Source: Mesostigma viride (lineage: Eukaryota > Streptophyta > Mesostigmatophyceae > Mesostigmatales > Mesostigmataceae). From it: a stretch of DNA of 64,000 nt. A model generated the notes under the pieces. The model did no database searches. It was not told where the DNA came from and saw nothing but the letters and a program-made list of their open reading frames with translations. Each line of letters opens with the position of its first letter. The first letter of the stretch is position 1. A program made the position numbers and the translations under genes. Where the stretch lies: contig RPFO01000078.1 of assembly GCA_009746045.1 (NCBI GenBank), positions 124,001-188,000 of the forward strand. The letters are read 5' to 3'. Positions 36,300 to 47,486 of the stretch are shown in pieces.

Positions 36300-36832
36300 A
36301 TGATCATGGGTTTCCCAATGCGTGCCGACCACCACGCCGTCGCGCTCTGCGGTGCGGGTCTCGACCTTGAACCCCACATTTCTCCGCACGAACCCTCGAA
36401 AATTCTCCAGCTGCGCGGGGCCGACCCGCGCCAGAATGGAATCAGCGCGGAGATCCGAAGGCATCTGGTTACGGCGAATGTCTCCGCGTTCAGCTCCTTC
36501 ACTAGCTGCATCGTACGCGTGTCCGGTGCTCCGGGTCTGGACGACGTCTCTTGCCGGCGCTCGCGGCCGGATGAAGGCCCCGTCTGCCAGCCACCACCTC
36601 CCGAGCCTCCGGCCCCTAAGGCACCCCTTCGAACTGCAGGCTCTCCGCGAGCTGTCTGCGTCCTCGCCTCCGCTTCTGGTTGTGGGACCTCAGGTTGGTC
36701 GGGCATGTCCATGTCAACCAGATCTTCTTCGCTGGACTCCCCGTCTGCTTCCCGGATTTCTGCATCTGCAGCCTTCGCGGCGCTGACGGAAGTCTGGCCC
36801 CTGGGAAGCGCCTCCGCGGCGTCCCCCTGCAC
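36300..36832 (-). pseudogene. 5' exon part of the ORF split by the CACTA element
   Basis: A minus-strand exon candidate starts after a splice-acceptor-like TGGGCTGTGCAG at about 36,833. It runs through an acidic region (SEEDLVDMDMPDQPE), then after a frame change near 36,510 into SILARVGPAQLENFRGFVRR, and reaches the CACTA end within GTHWETHDH. The next codon on the far side of the element (GAG at 23,842) is in frame and continues EQECLCHAC. Function unknown. Confidence 0.5.
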
Positions 36833-36879
36833 AGCCCACACACAAGATACCACATCAATCCGAAAACCCATTTTCTTCC

Positions 36880-37990
36880 CCTGGAAATTATTTGGAGAAG
36901 GAATAATGGTCAGTTTGACCTCAAATTTGGCACCAAGGTTCCTTATCAGATATCTTATGATGCCATGTGGTCAAAAAATTTTGGGGAGTCGGCAGCATGG
37001 TAACATGATGACATTTGCTAGCTAAATATTCCGTATTTTCAGCACTTTCTGGCATGTATGCATATATAAAGACATCAAATGAACTCAGTTGGGCCTGTGA
37101 CTTTGCATATGTTCTAAACACATCCCATGCAGCATGCCCACAAAGTTTCAGGCTGGTTGGATGACTAATAGGTGACAAATGCTAGCATAAATACCCCAAA
37201 AATGCAGTTTTTCGTGGTTTTTTAAGGGTTTTATCACACATATGCATACATAATGACACCAAATGAACTCAGTTGGGCCTGGGACTTTGCACATGTTCTA
37301 AACACATCCCATGCAGGATGCCCACAAAGTTTCAGGCTGGTTGGATGACTAATAGGTGACAAATGCTAGCATAAATACCCCAAAAAATCAGTTTTTCATG
37401 GTTTTCCAAGGGTTTTATCACACATATGCATACATAATGACACCAAATGAACTCAGTTGGAGCTTGAACTTTGCACATGTTCTAAACACATCCCATACAG
37501 CATGCCCACAAAGTTTCAGGCTGGTTGGATGATAAATAGGTGACAAATGCTAGCATAAATACCCCCAAAATGCAGTTTTTCATGGTTTTCCAAGGGTTTT
37601 ATCACACATATGCATACATAATGACACCAAATGAGCTCAGTTGGAGCTGGAACTTTGCACATGTTCTAAACACATCCCATGCAGCATGCCCACAAAGTTT
37701 CAGGCTGGTTGGATGACAAAATGGTGACTGATGCTAGCGAAAAAAAAAAAACAAAATGCAGTTTTTCTTGGTTTTCCAAAGGTTCCAACACATGGGTGCC
37801 TATACCAATGAACTCAGTTAAGCCTAGAACTTTGCACAGCTCATAAAAACATCTATGTTAACTGCCCACAAGAAATTCAGACTGTTTGCATGACAAATAG
37901 GTGACAGATGCTAGCAAACATAGCACAAAAAATGCAGTTCCTAGTAATTGTTTTTCAAGGGTTTCATCCCATAGTTGCATGTCAACCATT
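36880..37990 (+). repeat. ~184-bp satellite, 5 copies
   Basis: The word CAAAGTTTCAGGCTGGTTGG occurs at 37,141, 37,325, 37,509 and 37,692, with a degenerate copy near 37,866: a period of about 184 bp. Units also share CACACATATGCATACATAATG. No coding potential. Confidence 0.93.
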
Positions 37991-38162
37991 CCAGTTTGGG
38001 ATATTTAGTCAGGTTCCCAACAACACATCTAGATGATATATTATGTGATATTGCAGGAAGGCAGACTTAGGGGCACACAACCATGATACAACGTCATGCA
38101 ACATGTACATCAACAACACACACGTAACTTAGCTAATCTTCATAATAAAAACCACACCTTCC

Positions 38163-38607
<445 letters not shown>

Positions 38608-38629
38608 CTCAAGCACACACACAGTCATG

Positions 38630-39290
38630 CCTTCCCTCCCTCCCTCCTCCCTCCCTCCCTCCCTCCCTCCCTCCTCCCTCCCTCCCTCCCTCCTCCCTCC
38701 CTCCTCCCTCCCTCCCTCCCTCCCTCCCTCCCTCCCTCCCTCCCTCCCTCCCTCCCTCCCTCCCTCCCTCCCTCCTCCCTCCCTCCCTCCCTCCCTCCCT
38801 CCCTCCCTCCCTCCCTCCCTCCCTCCCTCCCTCCCTCCCTCCCTCCCTCCCTCCCTCCCTCCCTCCCTCCCTCCCTCCCTCCCTCCCTCCCTCCCTCCCT
38901 CCCTCCCTCCTCCCTCCCTCCCTCCCTCCCTCCCTCCCTCCCTCCCTCCCTCCCTCCCTCCCTCCCTCCCTCCCTCCTCCCTCCCTCCCTCCCTCCCTCC
39001 CTCCCTCCCTCCCTCCCTCCCTCCCTCCCTCCCTCCCTCCCTCCCTCCCTCCCTCCCTCCCTCCCTCCCTCCCTCCCTCCCTCCCTCCCTCCTCCCTCCT
39101 CCCTCCCTCCCTCCCTCCCTCCCTCCCTCCCTCCCTCCCTCCCTCCCTCCCTCCCTCCCTCCCTCCCTCCCTCCCTCCTCCCTCCCTCCCTCCCTCCCTC
39201 CCTCCCTCCCTCCCTCCCTCCCTCCCTCCCTCCCTCCCTCTCCTCCCTCCCTCCCTCCCTCCCTCCCTCCCTCCCTCCCTCCCTCCCCCC
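38630..39290 (+). repeat. (CCCT)n array
   Basis: CCCT tetramers interrupted about 13 times by a one-base-short CCT unit. This is the third consecutive tetranucleotide array in 1.1 kb; a few CATG/CATC and GTTC units follow to 39,335. Confidence 0.97.
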
Positions 39291-40383
39291 ATCATTCATG
39301 CATCCGTTCGTTCATGCATGCATCCACTCGTTCATTAACATGCCTCCGTTGGTCAGGGGTTCAAAATGATGCAACAGACACCAGAAAAGGGAGAAGCAGC
39401 CGCCTCCCCAACGTGCCGCCCGGCGACGGCAGCGATGGGCCCAGGGGGGTAACGGTGCGATTTGTCTTGTTCGCCGGGGTGCGCCGGCGGGTGCGGGCAC
39501 TGTCGCGTTTTATTTTGCCCGCCCGCCCCAGTCCTTGTCGCAATGCCTCCTCAGGCGATGGCGGCAGGGTAAGAGTTCTTTTCGCCCGTCGCCGGACGCT
39601 TAAACCACTAGAATATACGCCGGTTAATGACGATAAAAAAGCGGGTTACAACGATAGAAACCAGTAGCTGTTGGTTCTCCCGCACCCCGGGCACACCTAA
39701 GACATCGCCAGCTAGCCCCGCCCGCAGTTCATGCAGCGGACAATGTTTACCCCCCCAAGGGAAGTCATAAATCTGCAAGAAATGGCGTAAAAGCGAATAA
39801 ATCCACGACATGCATGGTTGCCCCTGTCAGCGCTCCTATAATTCTGACTTTTTCGGAAAAATTGCGTGCAACATGGAAACGCAAAATTAAGGGAAAACAA
39901 ACACTCACCTTCTTCGAAATGATGTTAGGAATCGTTACAAAGTGTGGGGATACGTTGCAAGCGTCTTTATCTACTCTAGAGGTTACCTTGAAGACGCACG
40001 GGTCGGTGCGCTCGAGCCGTGAGAAACTGGCCAGCTGCGTGTTTCCCCTCGTATCCAATGAATAAATAACAGTTTGCCGCCTTTTTTTTTGCAGAATAAT
40101 AAACTTTCTTACGTCGATTCCGATCGAACAAGCGAAATCTGGGGCGAAATGGCTTCGTAATCCGTGCACAATAAATTTTCGCGCACCATAGCCTTCGACG
40201 CCATGAAATTTGCACTCAACATGCACCGCGCGCAAATTTCAGTCGTTTTTTCCCGGGAATTACCGTGGACACTTTGGCGCAGCGTCGGATTGATGTGACC
40301 AGGGCATTAGTCGGCGTGTACCTGGTACCCAGCTCACACACCACTCTCGCCCTACAGTACACCGCTGTACCGTATGTGGCCTG
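39291..40383. other. no confident gene; one possible minus-strand exon
   Basis: A minus-strand open stretch from about 40,235 to 39,909 ends with a strong donor (AAG then GTGAGTGTTTG). It encodes about 108 residues with no recognised motif. No matching acceptor or partner exon is seen, so it is not called as a gene. Between 39,336 and 39,700 nothing is recognised. Confidence 0.4.
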
Positions 40384-41930
40384 CTAACGCAACTGGTGCG
40401 TCTTCTTGTATGCTTCTAGTAAGCGGGCGCACCCAGCTAACTCAGTAGCGGTGCGCCAGGAGTCCTCAGACTCATGCTGTGCAAATCGCCATCGCACCCG
40501 GTATTGTCGCTGGACCCCTCGTCCCCGTTTGACATCCCGGTGTCCCACGATCGCTGCCACCTCATCCTCCTGTTCCCCCGTGTCCGGATTGAACTCCAGC
40601 GGGGCTGGGGGATTGACCCTGCCCTGGATGGTGTTCTGGTGATACAACTTGAGCTGGTCACGGTGGAAACGTTGGACGTGAGATTCCATGACACTGGGAT
40701 GTCCACCTGGAACATGACATCGTCGAACTTGGTGAGGACCTTGTAGGGACCCAGGAACATGGGACGAAGCTTATAGTCTTCAGCTCCTTCTCCACCTTGT
40801 GTGAAAATCGTCCGATCTGCGGGCCCTCAACCAGGACCCAATCGCCCACCTCGATGGACAGCGTCCGGATATCCCGCTTGCCGGCTGTCCTCTCCAGATA
40901 CCGCTCTGCCGCTGCGCGGTAGCCCTGGACTGCACTGTTATGCGCCTGGTGCATCCGCTGCAGCAACCGCTCAACCCCCTGAAGGGTGTCCAGCTTGACC
41001 TGATCCTCTCCAAGTCCGGGGCTCATAAGCAAGTCGAGCGGCGTGAGAGGGTGTCGGCCGGAGTTGAGGAAAAAGGGAGTAAATCCATGGGCGGCCTGGG
41101 GGGCATTGTTCAGGGAGAACTCCACCAAGCCCAGAAGTTCCTCCCAATTGCTGCCCACTGCGTCGGTGTATAGTGTCGCATGGTCTCTTGCACAGTGCGG
41201 TTCAACCGCTCCACCAGGTGCGACGACGAGCTGTGATAGGCCGTGCCCAGCGACACCTTGGTGCCCAGCCGTTCGAAAAACTCCTGCCAGAATTTGGCCG
41301 TGAAGAGCTTGTCGCGGTCGGAGATGAACTGTCGGCTGAGCCCGTGAAACCCAAACACGTGCGTCAGGTATATCTTGGCGCACTCCTCCGCCGTGAGGTC
41401 GGCCGGACACGGGGCCAAGTGACACATGCGCGTCAGGCGGTCCACGAACACCAAGACCATGCTGTTGCCGCTCTTCGTCTTCTTGAACGGCCGGGCCGAT
41501 GAAGTCCATCATGATAGAATCCCAAGGACCCATAGGATCAGGCAACGTCTTAGGGACGGCTTGAGAGCCCGTGTTCCTGGACTTCATGATCTGGCACGAG
41601 GGGCACTGGCGCACATACGTCTCGATATACTCCTTCATCCCGGGCCAGTAGAAATGCCTGCGGGCCCGGGGAAGGAGGCGGTGGCTTCCTTGATGTCCGC
41701 CTAGAAGGGAATCATGGAGCTCGTGAAGCAAGGCGGCCCTACAAAGCTCAGGGACATACAGCCGCCATTCCTCCGGCTGGACACTCACGAACAGGCGCCC
41801 ATCCTGGAACTTGCAAGGGAAGCCGCCCATGATTCTGCTGGGGATGCGCCCGGATGGCCTCAAGCGCCGCTTCCTCCGTGACCGTGAAACGACTGATCGT
41901 CGTCTCCAGGTCAGACGTAACTGTCCGGGT
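40384..41930 (-). pseudogene. Ty3/gypsy integrase and chromodomain, frameshifted
   Basis: The integrase zinc-binding HHCC motif is visible (LLHELHDSLLGGHQGSHR ... CPSC), preceded by a GRLFV strand. The core appears in two frames: DSIMMDFIGP, VDRLTRMCHLAPC, ISDRDKLFTAKFWQEF and HLVERLNRTVQE, giving the D, D and E of the catalytic triad. After a GPYKVLTKF(D) strand and the GDxV-type region, a chromodomain at 40,384-40,600 reads RRQYRVRW-like and ESEDSW. At least three frame changes make it non-functional. Chromodomains target integration to heterochromatin. Confidence 0.88.
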
Positions 41931-41944
41931 TGGTCAGTACGCCG

Positions 41945-43191
41945 TACGGAGCCGCAAAAATACGGGAAAACGTACACTGAAGGCCTCCGCCGTATATACG
42001 CGTACTTTACTTCAGAATACGCGGTTTGGACTTAGAATTTTTCGGGGGTACCAGCGGGCAGCGGGCACTGGCGCTGTGCCCAGGTTCTGGGCGCGGCGCG
42101 TTCACTGCACATTTGAGATTTTTACTACTAGAAGTAGATGCGTACAGTTCTTTCCATAAAGCGCAAGCCTTGCAAAATCTTTGCCCGGTAGGAGACAGCT
42201 AGGACTAGGTACATAACGCATAATGCCAGCAAATGCCAGCTGTGCTACTGACGGTGTAATGCAATATAGCGACGACGAGGCCAGTGCGACTGTGCGATAG
42301 TGTGAAGCCATTTTCGATTTGCAGCCATGAAGAAGAAAGGGCCTGAATGGGATTTCGTTGTCGAGAAGAAAGAAGCAGTCACAGATGCTGTTAGTAACAC
42401 AACGCAGTATGTGTCGAGGATGTTCTGCTCATTTTGCATCAAGAACTTCTCCTAGAAGGCGGGGCCAATCAGCGTATTCCGAGTCCGTGCACACTTTGCC
42501 GGAATCGCAGGGGAAGGGATGTTACCCTGCGACAAAATTCCACCGAATATCCGGAGCAGGTTTCTCAGGATTGCTAACAACAAGTTGCAGAAGTCAGACG
42601 CCAAGAAGCATCACAATTTGAACAGGGCAATGGCGGAGATGGGAGGGGCTGCGCCGGCTGACTTGTCGTCGGTTCCCAGCAAAGGCCAGCTGAGCATCAC
42701 CAAATGGCTGGTTCCCGTCGACGAACAAGGTGTCCAGCTGCTGGCTGCCGAATTTTTTATCGAGAACGGCATTGCCTACAATGTGGCTGAGAGCGCCTCT
42801 TTCAAGCAGATGGTGGCCGGCATGATCCAGTACAAAGGAGGGCACGTCACCCCTCCTTCTCGGAAGTTGTGTCTTACGTCCTCTCATGCATTATATAGTG
42901 GATGGCTTTCCTTACAATTAACTAATTAATTGATTCCTTACAGTTCCCGTTGCAGTCTGCTCCCCCCAGCATTTAACAAATCATAATCAGATAGGATTGC
43001 AGGGCATAAATTAATGGAAGATGCATATACACCAAATTTCAGTTGCAATAACTGCATGACCATCATCAAGGAGCGTGCTAATTGGGTGACCGACAATCGG
43101 ACCACAAAAACTGTCGCGTATTTTACCGCCGCGTATTTTACACCCCCCACGTATAATACGCGTATTTTAGGTCCGCGTATTATACCCCGTA
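41945..43191 (+). mobile_element. hAT-like transposon remnant with TACG-rich ends
   Basis: This stretch separates the integrase from the RNase H half of the Ty3 element. Left end GTACGCCGTACGGAGCCGCAAAAATACGG resembles, in inverted form, the right end TACGCGGACCTAAAATACGCG (43,150-43,183). Inside is a hAT transposase fragment. Boundaries and TSD are uncertain, as the inverted repeats are degenerate and CGTATT-type words recur. Confidence 0.5.
42327..42880 (+). pseudogene. hAT-family transposase N-terminal fragment, one in-frame stop
   Basis: ATG at 42,327 opens a BED-finger-like start (WDFVVEKK ... CSFCIKNF). An in-frame TAG at 42,453-42,455 follows, then the same frame continues with RAHFAGIAGEG, a Ser-rich linker, and the hAT signature FFIENGIAYNVAESASFKQM ending at PPSRK. 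That block is the DUF659-type region found at the start of hAT transposases. The catalytic core and C-terminal dimerisation domain are absent. Confidence 0.75.
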
Positions 43192-43549
43192 TCGGGACCG
43201 CGTTAAGCTGCTGGGCAGCCTGCTCCCCAGCTGCGAGGTTGATGTGGACCATCGCATCTCCCTCGCCTGGCACGCTTTACGTCAGTACCGGGCCCTGTGG
43301 CGCAAGCCCCTGGGCAAGATCGAGAAACAGGACCTGTTCAAGGTCCTCGTCCTTCCTGTTCTCACCTATGGCGCCGAGACGTGGACCCTCACCGCCGACC
43401 TGGCCCGCAAGCTGGACGGCGCGGTCACCAGCATGCTGCGTTCCATTTTCAGAGTAGGATATGCTGCTCATGTCCGCAATGAGGACCTGTACCAGGGCAT
43501 GCCCTATATCACCAGCACCATTAAGCAACGCCGCCTGCAGCTTGTAGGG

Positions 43550-44593
43550 AGTTATTATAAATAGTGACGGAACCTTTTTGCCACTTGGCAATCAGGTCCG
43601 TCACTATTTATCCGGCGAAAACCACTCGCCGGTATCTATTCCGCGTTAAGTTCACGTACGTGAACGTGGCGCGGAATTGATACCGGCGAGTGGTTTTCGC
43701 CGGATAAATAGTGACGGACCTGATTGCCAAGTGGCAAAAAGGTTCCGTCACTATTTATAATAACTAAAACGTCGTAGTGTGGGGGCCGATATCTATCGTA
43801 CCGCTAATGCCTACTGCAGTACCGAATCTCGCCTTAACGATATTCCAACCGGGCATATTTTCCCTTCTGGCACTTTCGTTTGGCCTTCTGGTATCAATTC
43901 CTTCCGGTATTCGGAAATACCCGTGTCACCACAGGGATTCGAACCCCCGACTTACGAGGTCTTAGTTATTATAAATAGTGACGGAACCTTTTTGCCACTT
44001 GGCAATTAGGTCCGTCACTATTTATCCGGCGAAAACCACTCGCCGGCATCAATTCCGCGCCACGTTCACGTACGTGAACTTAACGCGGAATAGATACCGG
44101 CGAGTGGTTTTCGCCGGATAAATAGTGACGGACCTGATTGCCAAGTGGCAAAAAGGTTCCGTCACTATTTATAATAACTAAGACCTCGTAAGTCGGGGGT
44201 TCGGATCCCTGTGGTGACACGGGTATTTCCGAATACCGGAAGGAATTGATACCAGAAGGCCAAACGAAAGTGCCAGAAGGGAAAATATGCCCGGTTGGAA
44301 TATCGTTAAGGCGAGATTCGGTACTGCAGTAGGCATTAGCGGTACGATAGATATCGGCCCCCACACTACGACGTTTTAGTTATTATAAATAGTGACGGAA
44401 CCTTTTTGCCACTTGGCAATCAGGTCCGTCACTATTTATCCGGCGAAAACCACTCGCCGGTATCAATTCCGCGCCACGTTCACGTACGTGAACTTAACGC
44501 GGAATAGATACCGGCGAGTGGTTTTCGCCGGATAAATAGTGACGGACCTGATTGCCAAGTGGCAAAAAGGTTCCGTCACTATTTATAATAACT
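43550..44593. mobile_element. nested palindromic foldback element, 1,044 bp, TSD TAGGG
   Basis: Three 216-bp palindromes (43,550-43,765; 43,964-44,179; 44,378-44,593) alternate with two 198-bp spacers that are inverted copies of each other, so the whole unit is also a palindrome. Each unit begins AGTTATTATAAATAGTGACGG and ends with its complement. The flanks carry TAGGG at 43,545-43,549 and 44,594-44,598, a 5-bp duplication inside LINE copy E. No transposase is encoded; the mirrored 62-codon frames in the spacers look like chance. Confidence 0.9.
43921..43963 (-). other. tRNA 3'-half-like sequence inside the foldback spacer
   Basis: On the minus strand the spacer start reads CTCGTAA (a candidate anticodon loop, CGT), then GTC, then GGGGGTTCGAATCCC, a T-arm with a perfect B box GGTTCGAATCC at 43,935-43,945. 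The inverted spacer has the same with one change (GGTTCGGATCC, 44,198-44,208). No D-arm is present, so this is a tRNA-derived fragment, not a gene. Confidence 0.55.
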
Positions 44594-45090
44594 TAGGGCA
44601 CCTAGCTCGCACCAACCAGGTAGACACCTCACGTGGCCCCCCCGCAGGACTGCGACCAGCCCAGCCTGGCCGGCACCTCCTGACGTGGGCTGGGCCTAGT
44701 GATGTTAGACGCCGCAAGGCCCGCACCTTCAAGGAACAGCTAGTAGCGGACATGGGGGGCCTCGGCCTCTCCGTGATTTGGAAGAAGATGATGGACAAGG
44801 CCAAGTGGGCCCAGGTCATAGAGGACAATGAGCCCCCCCCAGTGGGGAAGCGCCCGCGTGTGCAGTCCCGCGGGAGGCACGCCAGATAGCTCCCCCTCGG
44901 GCAGCGTGCGGCTGCCTAGATAGATGTTGTAGTTAGAATGCTGTTAGGTAGATGTAGTATGTAGCCAATGTAGATAGATTAGACCGGTAGGAATGTTTGC
45001 ACCCATCCATCCATCCATCGGGGTTAATGCTCCGTGACTCCCCAACGGGAGCACGAGTCTAATTAATTAATTAATTAATTATACCCCGTA

Positions 45091-46090
45091 CCCGTTTTTG
45101 CCAACCCGGGTAACTGTGAACGCGTCCGCGGCCGGGTCCTCCACATCCGTACTCGCCTGGTTGACGAATTCTGAGAAGACTGTGGGTGGGCCGATCGGCT
45201 GAAGCTGAAAAATTCCCTGGGGCGGCACCACGTGACTAAGGGGCACGCGCGTATGCGACCCCTCCCCCTCCCCGGGGGTGTCCACGTCCTCGTGGGCGTT
45301 CGGCCGAGCCGGCTCATCCAGGAGGGGTGACAAGTCATCCATGGTGGTGTGCCCAAGATGAAACAGGTGGCGGGCCCGGGGAGACCGTGGCTCCACACCG
45401 TAGGCGGTCCCCGGGGCGGCCACTGGTACACAGGTGCATGGTATGAAGCACGTCCATGTCCTCGTAGAACCAATAGTCCGCCCGTCGCGAGAGGGCGTCG
45501 GGCACCACGTTGTCCGCACCCTTGACATATTGGATCTTGAACGGCGCAAATTGCGACAAGTACTCCATCCACCGCGCTTGGCGGGGCGTCAGATTGGGCT
45601 GCACCATGCAGGAGGTGGGTGAGCGGCCGGTGGTCCGTGTGGATTACCAGGCGGTGGGGGTCGAGATCCCCCTGCTCACTAAAGGCCACCGAAAACTGGG
45701 CCCCCAGAAGATGATGACGCCACGTGTGGCAGCTGTAAACTACTGCCAGGAGTTCCTGTTGATGCACTGGATAATTCCGCTCCGCCGGAATCATTGTGCG
45801 TGAGATGTACTCGATGGGCTGAAGGCCCTTGCCTTGATCCTGCAGGAGAACCCCCCCGATGGCCACCTTGCTGGCGTCGGTAGCCACGACGAAAGGAAGG
45901 GACGGGTCCGGCAGGACGAGGACAGGCGCTGTGGTGAGGTGGCGCTTAAGTGCCTCGAAAGCCTGTTGGCACTGCTCAGCCCAAAGGAACTGGGTACCCT
46001 TCTTGAGAAGAGCGTTGATCGGGGCGGCGATGGTGGCAAACCTCGGAATGAACCGCCGGTAGTAGGATGCCAACCCCAGGAAACTGCGCA
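45091..46090 (-). pseudogene. Ty3/gypsy RT end, RNase H and linker, frameshifted
   Basis: Minus-strand frame from 46,090 starts VRSFLGLASYYRRFI (end of RT, thumb), then FEALKRHLTTAPVL, the RNase H motif VVATDASKVAIGGVL and NYPVHQQELLAVV. A shift near 45,600 is needed to reach TPRQARWMEYLSQF and ADNVVPDALSRRADY. A second shift leads to an acidic linker up to the LINE insertion. The RT palm with YxDD is missing; the copy is cut at 46,091. Confidence 0.9.
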
Positions 46091-47130
46091 CCAACATTAT
46101 CGCAAGCCAACCCCCTTTCAGGGTCCCAAAACCACCTGGCAGGGTGCCAAAATACTAATATTCACCCCCTGAAAAGGCTTTCTCACTACCTGAGGGAGAC
46201 CCAGCCAAAACCCCGGCTCAGACCCTGAGAAACCCCCCCCCGCCCTGGTTATTAGCCAGGGGGTGGGGATATTTTCTCCCCCCTCCCTGGTCCCCCATAC
46301 CCGGCAGACTGCCACGTGTCACCCCCTGATTGGCTGGCTACTAGGCCTGATATAACCAGGGTGGAAATAGGCTCCGCCAGGGTGCTCCAAAAGCAAAAAA
46401 GCCCCATCACCTGGTTGGTGACGGGGCCCTGTCAGATATTGACACCCGGCTGGTTTCCCCTTCAAATTTTGACAGGGTCCCTGGCCAGGAAAAAAAATAT
46501 CTAAAGCTACTATAGATATATTCTAGTATATCCAAGATACTCCCGAGTACCAGGGAGTAGACTCGAATATCCCCCCTGGTCCCAAGGCGGCCGGGTCCAC
46601 CCCAGAGATGCGCATCTCTGGGGTGGACCCGGCCGCCTTGGGACCAGGGGGGATATTCGAGTCTACTCCCTGGTACTCGGGAGTATCTTGGATATACTAG
46701 AATATATCTATAGTAGCTTTAGATATTTTTTTTCCTGGCCAGGGACCCTGTCAAAATTTGAAGGGGAAACCAGCCGGGTGTCAATATCTGACAGGGCCCC
46801 GTCACCAACCAGGTGATGGGGCTTTTTTGCTTTTGGAGCACCCTGGCGGAGCCTATTTCCACCCTGGTTATATCAGGCCTAGTAGCCAGCCAATCAGGGG
46901 GTGACACGTGGCAGTCTGCCGGGTATGGGGGACCAGGGAGGGGGAGAAAATATCCCCACCCCCTGGCTAATAACCAGGGCGGGGGGGGTTTCTCAGGGTC
47001 TGAGCCGGGGTTTTGGCTGGGTCTCCCTCAGGTAGTGAGAAAGCCTTTTCAGGGGGTGAATATTAGTATTTTGGCACCCTGCCAGGTGGTTTTGGGACCC
47101 TGAAAGGGGGTTGGCTTGCGATAATGTTGG
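46091..47130. mobile_element. near-perfect palindrome (foldback element), 1.04 kb
   Basis: Arms of about 520 bp, beginning CCAACATTATCGCAAGCC and ending GGCTTGCGATAATGTTGG, meet at 46,611 with no loop (GATGCGCATC at the centre). The arms differ only by about a 2-base indel. Identical 62-codon frames on the two strands confirm the symmetry. It stands at the broken 5' edge of the Ty3 pol. No transposase and no clear target duplication are seen. Its sequence is unrelated to the other 1.04-kb palindrome. Confidence 0.9.
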
Positions 47131-47486
47131 CTCCACGTCAATAGGGGGTTCTTGGCCGGCTGTGGCACTTTTGGGGGCACTCCTACGGCTTCGCAAGGTA
47201 ACCCCCTATTTACTGCTTGTTTTGCTATTTAAATTGAATAGGCAATGGATATATGTTGTTAATTGATTGATTATTGAATAGGACACCATACTGCTTTATT
47301 GTAGGGCCACGGATAGCCCTTTATTCTTCTGGTCGGCTGTTGCCGGTCCCATTCCTTCTCCTTAGCCTTATTGTTCAGGGGTGGCTGTTAGGAGGTAAAA
47401 AGTTCCCATCCCCTGAAGTGGGAAAGTGAGAGCTCTGCCTGCGTTGTTGCCCTCTTTATTGCGCGCGTGCAGATGGCCAGGGTCGA
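47131..47486. other. AT-rich border between transposon nest and virus-like block
   Basis: Contains TTAATTGATTGATTATTGAATAGG and Ser/Thr-poor non-coding sequence. Composition changes sharply to GC-rich coding DNA after 47,480. A reverse-strand AATAAAG at about 47,455 could be the poly(A) signal of the first viral-type gene. The integration junction is probably here or under the palindrome. Confidence 0.5.

Larger units (their letters stand above)
43196..44889 (+). pseudogene. LINE ORF2 C-terminal domain interrupted by a palindromic insertion
   Basis: The frame reads KLLGSLLPSCEVDVDHRISL through QRRLQLVG, is broken at 43,549, and resumes at 44,594 with GHLARTNQVDTSRGPP to the stop near 44,889. 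It is the intact-codon counterpart of copy B: here the codon that is TAG in B is GAG. The C-terminal end has MGGLGLSVIWKKMMDKAKWAQ. Confidence 0.85.
43192..45077 (+). mobile_element. LINE copy E with 13-bp target-site duplication
   Basis: The element starts within TCGGGACCGCG, matching copy B's RT end, and finishes with CATCC units, the hairpin and a TTAA tail. It is flanked by ATTATACCCCGTA at 43,179-43,191 and 45,078-45,090, a perfect 13-bp duplication, the hallmark of target-primed reverse transcription. It is 5'-truncated and carries a later 1,044-bp palindromic insertion. Without that insertion the LINE body is about 840 bp. Confidence 0.92.
40384..46090 (-). mobile_element. decayed chromodomain Ty3/gypsy retrotransposon (chromovirus), pol region
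   Basis: On the minus strand the order is end of reverse transcriptase, RNase H, linker, (inserted elements), integrase, chromodomain, as in chromoviruses. The copy is cut at its 5' side by a foldback element at 46,091 and interrupted between 41.9 and 45.09 kb by a hAT-like piece and LINE copy E. Gag, protease and the first RT motifs are missing. Its 3' LTR may be the one at 21.07-21.66 kb; see findings. Confidence 0.85.

Noticed and set aside
30340-37990. CRISPR-like regularly spaced repeats
   Set aside because: Units are directly tandem with no unique spacers; the context is eukaryotic transposon DNA.
39765-40235. 156-codon minus-strand frame
   Set aside because: Has a good donor site but no acceptor, no partner exon and no motif; kept only as a note in the gap entry.
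43777-44366. 62-76 residue frames inside the nested palindrome spacers
   Set aside because: They occur in both inverted spacers, with no family resemblance; the region is better explained by the tRNA-like fragment and MITE structure.
46316-46907. Two identical 62-residue frames, one on each strand
   Set aside because: They are mirror images produced by the palindrome, not two genes.
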